The notes under the pieces: model-generated
What the model was told of the DNA's origin: nothing
Database searches by the model: none
The model's input: the letters and a program-made list of their open reading frames with translations, nothing else
Shown: piece after piece, positions 24,855 through 36,400 of the stretch
Position numbering within the stretch: position 1 is the first letter of the stretch
Layout: every line of letters starts with the position of its first letter
Translations under genes and position numbers: made by a program
Source: Branchiostoma belcheri
Taxonomy: Eukaryota; Chordata; Leptocardii; Amphioxiformes; Branchiostomatidae
Length of the DNA: 64,000 nucleotides
Reading direction: 5' to 3'
NCBI RefSeq assembly: GCF_001625305.1
Contig: NW_017803157.1
Coordinates: 3,189,677 to 3,253,676, forward strand

Positions 24855-25044
24855 ACCTAATATCACCATAGAACCAAGTACACATAAAACTTTCCGACTT
24901 TGTCCTGCTACATAATGTAACCCAATGCCCCAGGGTGTCTGTTACAGGACCCGTTACCATGGCGACAGACGTCCGGTCCTGGTCATTGACCTTATGTGTT
25001 AGAAGTAACAGAGCAAAACATGTTTTTCTTCTGCGAAGGTAAAC
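24855..25044 (+). mobile_element. MITE-B copy 3
   Basis: Core CCGTTACCATGGCGACAGAC; ends CTTCTGCGAAGGTAAACC, an intact right TIR. Confidence 0.75.
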
Positions 25045-25049
25045 CTGAC

Positions 25050-28000
25050 CTAACCACACAAATCATGAGCGTATTCAATTTCTATGATGTACACAGAATT
25101 TAATAAACTAATCTATGAAATAGGAACATGATGTAGGTTTATTTATGATGATACCTTTGTCTTTTCCCCCTATTTTTGTCACAGTCGTCTTCTCCCTCGG
25201 AATTTTGATATACCGGCATCGCCTGTCCCTCCGTACATCAGGGCGGGTCGCAATTTCTCACTTGATGCTTTCAATAAGAGATTTCGGACGGGGCCGAGGG
25301 GAAAATTGCCCATTTTGTGGCGACGTGTGCAATTTTGCTGAGACAAAGGCGAGTTCTATTGGCGCTTCACGCCCCGAGGCCGCGCTGTTTCGCCGTGGAA
25401 TTCATCAATTTTATGGCTGCTTGGTCCGGAGGTGCGGTAACAGTGGATGTGCCGGTGGTGATGATGTGGTTATTATTGCCTTTTTGCCACATGGACGTTA
25501 GGGTGGCAATGAAAATTTCTGTGCCAGGGTCGTGACATTAATATTCTCACGGGCTATGAACCCTACTAAAAACTATTTCTGCAGGGTTGAGGATACGTCT
25601 TTTTTATACATGTCACAGTATGAAAGTCATGCCCAAGCCTCAAGAAAGTCTAAGATCACAGGTTTCTAAGGTTTCATAACACATTCACATTGAGTCTCCG
25701 GGCCTCACCGTCTCTCTGAAGCATGAGCGCACGCCAATATTTTCTCAACCGGGACGGGGGGCGGTACCGACTTTCGACGAACTTTGACCCAGTGCTGACG
25801 TCACACGCGTGGGAAAATCACGTCACCAGTTACCATGGTGGCAGACGTCTGGTCCAGGTCATTGATTTGTGTGGAGAAGAAGAGGAAGGGGAAACTGAGC
25901 AAAAAACAATGTTTTCCTTCTACTCATGATGAATTTTCCTCAACTTTTTCGTGTTTGTTTTGTTTTTTTATATCATACTTTCCGTTCCTGGAAACTGCCC
26001 GACCTGACCCTGCAGCTAAGCATGAAGAAAACCCCTTTTGTTCCTTGAAGGGCTTGACATAGACGCATTAAATTTGACCACAAAGAAGATGGTCCTCACT
26101 CAATTTTCGGAGCACAACGCCGATCACGATTCCAAACCTGATGTGGAACGAAGGCACCGTAAGATGAATCACAGCGTACACCAAAACTGAAAGCAAGCCC
26201 CTAAGCTGCAGACATCTGGCGCTCTCTCAGTAAAGACCCCGTATCACCCCCTTTCATCCCTCGTGAGAACCACCTGTGCCCCCCGACGTCCCCTCACAAT
26301 CTGCCTGCTTAGTTTTAATCCAGCGCGAATCAATGATGCTTCGCTCCGGCGACCTGGCACCCTCCACAGCTCACCTTGACCGACCCCCATCTATCAAAAA
26401 CTCGGCCCCAGGACTCATAACTATCGCACTTTCCATCAGAGTTTCTGAATTCTGTATGTGCTGCCAACATTTGTCATATAGAGCGAAAAAATGACATTTA
26501 TATAGCAAATGGTGCACAGTCGCAAAATGAAGAAATATGGACAATTAGGTATGCAAACTAGATCCTGATTTGTATGATTGTCGTCTAATTATAAGTATCG
26601 CTTAAGCTCCCTTCATACCAAACATTACGATGATCCATAAACTGGTTCTTGAGTTCTCTTCCTTCAAGGATTGTGTTAAACCATGGCCAAACGCCCCTGC
26701 AGTTCCATCACAAGCTGATAGGGGGCCCAAACTCGTGCCATTAACCACTCACTTGTGACCGTAGCATGTTTAGATCGTGAGATATCAAAACCATCGTCCC
26801 AGGTCGGAATTTTGCTTGTTGGGACGGACTAGTATCCCCCCCCCCAAAAAAAAAATATCAGAAAAATGACGCCTACATTTTATGGCAAGAAAATCTATTG
26901 ATTTAACAACTACAATCTGCTTTTAAAAAAGCAAATAACAATCTTTTAAAAAATCATACCTCAAAGTTTGGCCGCCCTTCTTCCCCCCCCCCCTCCCCAT
27001 TTCCCCCAACAAAACAAGGAAACTGGAGACAGCCTTGCCCTATCCTCTGTGCCTGTCATTGTTGAAGGGTAATCGGTACATATGTGTGCGCTGTACCTTT
27101 TTTAATCTCCTATCGACACACTCGTTTGTCACTCCCGTCCCGCGAGGTTGATTTAAGCTGAGAATATTTGTCACGCAGGCCCAGAGGTAAAGATTTCCGA
27201 TAGAAGTGTTCGCGTGAGACCTACACGGGCGGGTTGGGGACGTCTGAATTATGCTGAGTTTGTAGTGAGGCCTAGGGAAAAATGTTGTGTTTCCTGTTTC
27301 CCCATCCGACCCTAGAAAAAAACTACCGACTTCAGACCACTGATCGACCTTTTCTGGCTCTGTGATCTGACACCTGGGTGACGAAACGTTGTACGATTGG
27401 GTTTCCAACATTGACATTTTTTCCTGGGCCTTACTACGTAGCCTGACACATGGATTTGATGGTGGCGTCAAGATACATGTTGTGTCACTGCACAAAATTC
27501 TATCTATCTTTAAGTACACCTTAAAGGTACATGTAAGAGAAGAAATGGAACCTTTATGCAAAGGGGCGGTTTGGGCACGTCTGAATTATGCTGAGCTTGT
27601 AGTTACTAAGAAGCCTGACGTATAGATTTAGTGGTGGCATCAACATACGTTTCGTATGTTATCATTCTGAATTTTTAAAACGAAATGGTCCCCGATATGG
27701 CTTTTTTCTCACTTATTCTTTGTGTTACTTTTCTACGAGCTTCGTAAAAATCAGATGCTTTCCTCTAAATGATTGCTTTTTAAAATATACTTATTTTTCT
27801 TCTGATTGTCTTTTTAAATTTTTTTTAATAACTCAAGAGTGTAGGATGCACAACGTTTTCTGAGACGAACACAGTAAGGACACAACAAATGGCATGAATA
27901 TCATATAATTCAACGCATTTGTGTAGTTTGAACGTATCATGTAACAAAATAATCTGGGCTGTCCATTCACAATGGCGACATCTTGCCATAATATCCTCAA

Positions 28001-28090
28001 CTACAGCAGACAGCAAATAACAATTGAATGCCGATAGCGCTACACAAAAATGGATTCCAACTAGAACGTAAACCATTTGCAAACCAAGGG
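25050..28090. other. No convincing gene
   Basis: Contains the MITE-B copy at 25806 and a duplicated GACGTCTGAATTATGCTGAG block (27238, 27579). The open frames at 25145-25501 and 27040-27561 have no recognisable domain or splice support. C-runs and A-runs lie near 26830 and 26980. Confidence 0.5.
25806..25926 (+). mobile_element. MITE-B copy 4 (left-truncated)
   Basis: CACCAGTTACCATGGTGGCA, then GACGTCTGGTCCAGGTCATT and AACAATGTTTTCCTTCTACT. The left end is missing. Confidence 0.65.
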
Positions 28091-28094
28091 CATA

Positions 28095-28298
28095 AGGTTT
28101 ACCTTAACCTGGTCAAACCCACCAAACTCAACACCACAGGGTGTCTGCTACAGCACCAGTTACCATGGGGACAGACGTCTGGTCCAGGTCATTGACTTTT
28201 TTGGAGATGAAGAGGTGGAGAAGAGGAAGAGGTGGAGGAAGAAACTACTGTGCAAAAACAATATGTTTTCCTTCTGCGAAATGTTAAAGTAAACATAA
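28095..28298 (+). mobile_element. MITE-B copy 5, abutting GASK1-like exon 3
   Basis: Starts AAGGTTTACCTTAACCTGG and ends GTTAAAGTAAACATAAC, a few bases from the stop codon at 28303. Confidence 0.8.
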
Positions 28299-28302
28299 CA
28301 AA

Positions 28303-28510
28303 TCAGTGCATCTGAGCAACTCTGATCTTCTTCTCTTTCATATGACGTAGCAGCGCCTTCGCTCGAGCCTCGATGACGTCAATCAGCCTCTCCACGCCGT
28401 GTCTCCCTCCGCTCGCCTCCCAGTACTGTCTGTCCGTGAACAGCGACTGGACAAGGTTCTGTCTCAGGCGGCCCGGGGTCTTCAACAGGGCCACGGCAGA
28501 CTTGGGGAAC
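28303..28510 (-). CDS. GASK1: GASK1-like exon 3 (C-terminus)
   Basis: The acceptor is TCTCTCTCCAG; the first base completes the split Val codon. The exon encodes FPKSAVALLKTPGRLRQNLV, then the SLFTDRQYW and GGRHGVERLIDVIEARAK motifs, and ends KKIRVAQMH-stop (TGA at 28305-28303). A MITE-B element ends only a few bases beyond the stop. Confidence 0.93.
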
Positions 28511-30420
28511 CTGGAGAGAGAAAACAGACAGTTTGAGCATGAAGCTATAATTTCTCAAATATAGCTCCATGGTTTAAGCAAATGGCTGTCATGTGCCACG
28601 GGGATTGTCGCCGTCGGTCCGGGGTCATCAACAGGGGCCTGGACTACGGCAGACTTGGGGAACCTAGAAAGAGAAAACAAGCAGTGTAAGCTTTTGTCTG
28701 TGAATAGAGACTGGTCCAGGTTTTGCCACGGTATCGCAGAAACCTGGAAAAATCAGTGAAACAGGCAGTTTAACTGTCTGTGAACAGCGACTCGACAAGG
28801 TTATAGCGAAGCCGGCCCGGGGTCTTCAATAGGGCAACGGCAGACCTGGGGAACCTGGAAAGATCATGAAACAGTACGAAGTTCTGGTTCAGGTCATTGA
28901 CCTTATTGCACGACAATTGCAAACACATTCATATATATGGTCAGATAGTCAGAGTCTAAATCCCTCCTACTATCAAATTGCAACATGATGTAACCCAACA
29001 CTAGTTACCATGGTGACAGACGTCTGGTTCAGGTCATTGACCTTATTGATTTGGAGAAGAAGATAGCCCAACACTAGTTACCATGGTGGCAGACGTCTGG
29101 TTCAGGTCATTGATCTTATTGGTTTGGAGAAGAAGAAGAAGAGAAATCAGAGCAAAAACAATGTTTTCCTTCGGGAAACATAATAACACGTACACATCAA
29201 TGCCCTCCAGTAGCCTGTAGTTCAGCCTGTTCTCGCTGACGTTGAACCTGGCGTTGTTTTCCACCAGCACCAGGTGTCTGGTGTCCCCGCGCCGCTGCAG
29301 GATGTGGTCCAGCATCACCCTGTCGTCATTCTGACAGTCGCTGTGTGTCGCTTCTAACACGCACGGCTCCGAGGGGGTAGGATGGAATCCGCAACAGCTC
29401 CGGTCCAGCCGGTCGTAGATCTGGAAAGGTTGGAGACACACATGACTATGAAACAAGAAACCCGAGGTGTCATTCATACACAGCAAACAGTAACACAGAT
29501 CATGATGTACAAATGACTAATACACTGGTGGACGTACCAACCACTAAGTATATAATACCAGCCCAGAAAAGAACAAGAAACAGTCATGCCTTCAAGTATC
29601 ACTTTTTTTTTACCTCCATGGAGCTATCAACCAAGAATTGAGGTGTTCAAAAACTCGTATTTTTCAAAAACTATCGTAGAGTGGAACTCGTTGCCACCAA
29701 GCATAGTTGGGGCATCATCACTACTTCAATTTAATGTGCAAAGATTGAGTGTAACAATTCGTTTGGTGTGATAGCTAGCTGCCGTCGCGCCGCGTGCCTG
29801 CGAAGCTGGTGTGTGTTACGCCTAAGGGCGGTTATACCGGCTGTACTGATATAGATACAGATATATATGACTATGAATCTATGATACAAGAAATCGGAGG
29901 TGTCATTCATACACAACTTGGTCAGCATGCCTGACGCAGTGTGCGGCTTATTTCATTCTGCGTGTTTTGATTTTCTCTGTATCCCTCTGTTGTCAAACAC
30001 AAGCCTAAGTAAGACCGCACAGAAGCGACCAGGAGTGTGTTAACAGTTAAGTCTGTTATAAAGTGTAACGGATACTCAGCTAACTGTTGTCTGTAAAGCT
30101 AACTGTAACTAACTGTAGCTAACTGTAAAGCGAACTGTTGTCTGTAAAGTCTTGCCCGTAAGTGAAGCGACCCCTGGCGACCTTCATGCGTCATCACCTC
30201 TTGATAATGACGAGTCGGTGGACAAGTGATAAATATTGCAGACGCGGGAAGGTTTTCTTGTGTCGGCCTGCTACAGGGATGATCCCAAGACAGGGATAGG
30301 GTAGCCTCCGCCAGGCCTTCCAAAGGGTTTATTTGGCCAAATCTTACTGAATAGCTAGGACCAACAATTATGAAGCACAGACACACACACACACACATAC
30401 ACACGCGCGCGCGCGCACAC

Positions 30421-30453
<33 letters not shown>

Positions 30454-33400
30454 GATACCCACTCTTTATCAGCTCACTCAAAAGCTAACAAACGTTTATC
30501 AGTGCCCTTTCCAGCAATTTTAACTCAATACTCCTATTGCCAATCATATAATACGAAATAGTCATCCCTTAATCGTTATCCATGACTCTTAATGGTATGG
30601 AAAACTTGCCATCACACATATCTGCAATGCCAGACGATGTGGGAGAACTCTGATAAAGATATGCGAGGACAGCCTTCAAGTACCAGAGTTATTAAGCAAG
30701 GATTGAGGTGTTCATAAAGATATTCCTTCCTAGAACTATTGCAGAGTGGAGCTCACTGTCCGACCAAGTACCGTAGTAAACAATGTTTAGAGAGAGGTGT
30801 TCAACTGAGGTTATGTGTAACAGGTCGTTCGGTGTAATGTAGCCAGCTGCCGCCGCGCCGCGTGCCTGCTAGGCTGATGTGTTATGCCGAAGGTCGGTTA
30901 TACAGGCTATACATGTACCGTTACAGATACAGCATATGAAGCGAATGAAGGGCACATATCTTGTGAGGACAGCGTGTGCATGTGAGGGGCACATGTCTGT
31001 GAGGAACGTCTCGGTACCAGTAGCTGCGTGACCATTACATGTCTTCGAGTCAACAAACTTTGACTTTGAACTTCGCACTACAGCTCTAACCCAGTAGCCC
31101 GCCCCTCGCAGTATTTCTTGCATGTCGTCATATAATTACTTAACGTCCGGTCGGCGCCAGATGAAGCCATTCGAGGACATAGGTTACGACTTCATTCTTT
31201 AAATATGGTTTCGTTGAAATAGCCATTTTCAATAAACTGCTCCTCTTGTCTCCAGAAGTTAAAATAATGAGAGGCCGTCCATATACTATACTTAAGAACC
31301 TAATGGAGACTGAGACTAGTTAAGGGAGAAAGAACTAACAGAAATCATGTATGACAGAGACTTCTGGAAGAAAAACTTTGAATTGGCTTCAATTCGTTAT
31401 AGTAGGAATGTAGATAGTAGATAGATAGAAATGAAGTCTTCTTTTCACAGTCGTAAATGCAATGCGTTTTTAAATGCTCGGGAGGTCTTGAAAGACAGCA
31501 CGTTCAGATTACCGAAAATAGTCAGCTCCAGTCAGAAACTCTGAGAAATCTGCTGTCTGATAGATGCCGAAACGTAAGCACTTAGGTGAGACAATCTCGG
31601 TTATGTAAAAGAAAACTCCTGTATCCCAGCACGTTCAGATGTTTCCTACATCAAGCCCACATTAAACCCCAGTCCCTCCACGCCCCAGAAAACAGCCCTG
31701 CCCTCCTAACTGCTCCTGGAACCGGATGCCAAGACAAACACAGACATCTGCCACCTTGTACTGTTGTTTGCTGGGTAAATATATTAGGCCAGGCTTGGCA
31801 AACTTCACAACTTTGTCGGGCACTGTTGAAACGCCTTTCAATGTACACAAATCATGTTAACTTCAGCTTGTCTTCAATCTTACATATCCATATATGAAAA
31901 CATAGGACTAGCCGCACCCGATTGTAACATAATATGACAGTTTGATCGTACTTATAACTTATCTCTCACTGTTTAGTGAGTAGAATATTGAGATTTGTCT
32001 CTTATTTGTCATTTATACTCTGTAGTTGACCTTACAAAAGTACACTGTACTTAATGTTGCGTGAATTAAACTCCTGTATGATTAGAAGACACTCATACAG
32101 GAAGAGGGAGGTAGAAAGAGTCAGAGTAAGTTAGTGGGAAATTCACGTTCATGAAATGTATTCTCACGGTAGCAAAGGTTCGCGGTCTGAGACAAAAATG
32201 GAGTTTTTCACGGAACTATATATTCACGGTGCAGGTGCAGAAAGAAGAAAATATTACCTGGATGTCTAACCTTCATCGACATAATTAGGAATTAGTATTG
32301 ACTTTCAAACCGAGACCGCATAACCACATTGCTTCTCTTTTGAACAAATTTAATTTTTTGGAATGGCTTCTTCAAGTTTGTTTCCCCGTGTCCTACTGGC
32401 ATCCAACCCTCCTTGGTTAACACGAACCAGCCTGATTTACTTGGCCCCAGCCCCTAACTGATACTAATGTGTGATCTGTGCGACATTTAACTGGAGGCCC
32501 CGCCTGACTGCTGATAGATTGTGCTGCCCTCTGTTCTGGGTTGAAGCATGCTTCTGTTCTCGTGTGACAGGAGGATAGGGCAAACATGGCAGCGATGACA
32601 AATTCTTCAGCTCACCCCAAACTCCACATACGTTTTGTATTTGTTATCCCAACCTTGTATTTAATATAACATTATTATATGTTTTTATGTTTCATGAGCA
32701 AAGGATCCTTGTAAGTACATTACGTGCTTTCTGTCCAATGATCACAAATCTATGTGAATAAGATTTAAAAAAAGGAATGTTTTTTATGTAATTAAGTTTC
32801 AACGTGGATTTTTACCTTCGCCAAAGGTTCTGTTCTGATAGCGTTTAAGTATGTATGTATGTATGTATGTATGTATGTGTGTATGTATGTATGTATGTAT
32901 GTATTTATGTATGTATGTATGTGTGTGTGTATGTATGTATGTATGTATGTGTGAATGTATGTATGTGTGTATGTATGTATGTATGTATGTATTTATGTAT
33001 GTATGTGTGTATGTATGTATGTATGTGTGTATGTATGTATGTATGTATGTGTGTATGTATGTATGTATGTATGTATTTATGTATGTATGTATGTGTGTAT
33101 GTATGTATGTATGTATGTGTGTATGTATGTATGTAATTTAGCACGATATTTCAGGAAGATTTGGATAAATTGTCATGAAACTTGGAAGGTGGGTAGGCCT
33201 TGATGAGACCTCAAAATGGTTATCGCTCCCTAACGGCTTATTATGGTACTGCAGCGGAATTTCTGGTTTTGATATCTCGTGATCTGGACATGCGAGGGTC
33301 ACGAATTTTGGATTGTAGAATATGATAGATCTAGTCCTTGTGCTCTGAAATAAGTGACGTAAGCTTTGGCCCTCTGGTAGCTTCTTCTGGAACTGCAGGG

Positions 33401-36400
33401 GCGTTTTTGTGTTGTTCAATGCGTGCCTGGGAATATGTTGGTTTGGCTGTGTCCTATGGAGGTGTTTCTGTCAACAATGAATAGAAACAAATCCAAGCTT
33501 TAATAATATTGAATTCTCTGATCAAATTCATCCATCTGGGTTTGATGAAAATCCTCACGCCAAAATATACACGACCGTCCACCAATTATCAATTTGACAT
33601 TTCAAAACCTTGCTTTCCAAAATATCACGTAAGATGACGTCCCATTCAATCAAGCACATCGTTTGTAATCCTCTGATTGCTACCATATGAATTCTCGTTC
33701 TGAAATATTTATGTGCTATTTTACGACAAGCCGTAAACGGGAGAGATCTCCTTCTCACCACTGTACTGAGCTTCCTAGCCTCTACCAGGCTTCGGGAGGC
33801 GGCTGGAAAGAGTAGAAATCCGCCAAATAGAGAGATAACATGTAGGGGAGAGTTGGTCAGGTGCGGCAAACTGTACTCTCCAGCAGACCTACTCCCCTGG
33901 CATGTTATACTCTCTATTTGGCCGATTTCTACTCTTTCCAGCCGCCTCCCGAAGCCTGATAGAGGCTATGAGCTTCCGTGAGAAAATGGTTTTTACTCAG
34001 CTGTGTTGAAATCCCCTTGCGTCGGCCAAACCAGCACCGACTCAAAAATGTTCAAAGAAAATCGCTCGGTCATGATTAGGTGCACGTAGCCAGGTCAACT
34101 GGTTTTTACGGGGCTCGTTTCAGCATACTAAATCTAGCATTACGTTAATGATGGTTTAATAATACACATCCAGGTAAACAATACTTGAGGACGATTCAAA
34201 CACTACTGCTGGATAAATTACGGAGATAACTTTTACATGTGATATTTAAGTGTTGACTAGTTCTGTCAGTTCATTTTAGTGACGCCGAAGAAGTGTGATT
34301 GATGTCATTTAAAACGTCCGAAAGTAATCTCCAGTAATTCATCCAGTAATATAGTTTTAATTGTCTTTGAAAGTATCTAGAATTCTTTCAATTTCTGATG
34401 TGAGATCTAAAAAATTCGTTGCATGAAGACAACTAAATTGACGCTTCTTTCCCCAAACATTTGGTCTAGTTTACAAGTGCTTAACGTTCACAAGGTATGG
34501 ATATGACAAATGTTTCGACAATTTTAATGTTAGAGTGTAAAATGATGATAATAATATCTGCAAACAAGCATATATTATAGGTTCATATGTTTTGTGAAGT
34601 ATCGTATTGTGGGTAATAAGGAATGTACCTCTCACCACCCCTTCCCCTTGTACTTCACATTGACTTGTGCACAGGCCAGTCTGGTCTATCAAAACACAAC
34701 CCTTCCCCCACCATCACAGGAGGAAATTATCGAGCCGGAAAACAACCCTAGACTTTGTTTTCTTTCGTCGACTGGCGCTATTTCAAGTTCTCTATAATGA
34801 GGCCCCATATGTGGCGGTGTCGGAGTAGAGTATACCGGTACCTTGACCCTTTAAAAACACCGATCGGGTTGCTTATAGTTTAAGCCCCTGTCACACATTC
34901 AGAAACTTCCCACCACCTACATACCAACCAAGGTTGGCTGCATTTTGACCAGATTAAGACTACGTCCACCTGTCGGTACAAAAGGTATCGAATTTGAGTT
35001 AAATTTGAGTCAAATTTGACTGTCAAATACATTACTGCTGACCTACTAGTACTCCCGAACACTAGTACTAGCCAACCACAGCCAATCATGGTCAGGTTGA
35101 CCAGACTAAGACTACGCCTACCTGTCTGTACAAAAGGTATCGAATTTGAGTCAAATTTGTCTCAAATTTGACTCAATACTGCTGACCTACTCCCGAACAC
35201 TAGTACTAGCCAACCACAGCCAATCATGGTCTAACCTACCGTCCCCATCCAAATGTTTTAAATATTTTCAAACATTTGTCTGTGGCGCAGCCAAACAGTA
35301 TGTCGCCAACTAGTGTTTGGGAGACCATATTCGACTATGTGTAACAGGACAGCAGGGGCCAAGATTCAGAACATTTTTTTAACGGTGTCGCTCAATGCAA
35401 GGCCATTGGCCACTTCTAGGCATACAGCTACAGGTATAGAACTGCAACAGCAACTCTTCTCCCTGAGTCAGAAACATCATCACAAGTAGTGAGGACTAAC
35501 TGACCCAATAGGAGAAGCAGGGGTTACGAGGCTGGTCGGGAAAATTTCCTGGCATAACGTACTGGAACATGTAACCACTTCTTTGAAGCTCGGCCTTTCG
35601 TTCTCACTACTAGTTGTTATTCTCCAAGCAGAGGTTTGGGTTTTGGGGGTATTTTTAGCGTGTTTTCAGGCTTTTTTTATTGGGGTTTCTCTTTTGCACT
35701 AAATTTTTTTTTCACTGAAAAAAAATTCAGTGCAAGAGTGAAAAAAATTCAGTGCAAAAGAGAAACCCCAATAAAAAAGCCTAAAACACGCTAAAAATAC
35801 CCCCCAAAACCCAAACCTCTGCTTGGAGAGTAACTAGTTGTCACCTTCTGAAAGCTGAAACGTCTCTCACAACCACATGTGTATAGCAACAGCTAAGATC
35901 AAGGAGGCTTAAACCTCCTTGCTAAGATCCAGAGCAAAGATAGCAGGTAACTAGAGAACGGATAACAAACTTAAGAAATGGAAAAGGTAGAGACCGTTAA
36001 ACATGGGCTAAAATGGCCAACTATGCTTTCTCTATTTTCAAACTTTTAGGGGTTATCACACCTGCGTAAGGCAACAAAAGATTCCTTTGTGCCCAATGAT
36101 GTTAGTATAACAGGAAATGCTTTTAGAAAAGCTGACCGGCGGCGAAGATAGTATAGTTGGTATTTATATATATATATTAGTACTTTTGTGAAGTGGCGCT
36201 GGCAAAATAAGTAAAAGAGAAAAGGAGTAGGGGCATGACCCGGTGTGCGATGGTCCAAATACGACTACCTGAAAGTTGGTGATATATATGGTCAGACAGG
36301 AGTCTAAATCACTCCTGCTATGAAATTGCTACATGATGTCACCCAACACTAGTTACCATGGCAACAGACACAACATTGGTTTAGGTCAGAGGTCACTGTT

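Noticed and set aside
25145..25501. 118-codon frame with a possible hydrophobic N-terminus
   Set aside because: An overlapping second frame is equally open, composition is not protein-like, and there is no homology I recognise.
27040..27561. 173-codon minus-strand frame
   Set aside because: No domain, no splice sites that join it to anything, and it overlaps a duplicated non-coding block.
32851..33203. MYVC-repeat open frames
   Set aside because: Translation of a GTAT microsatellite.
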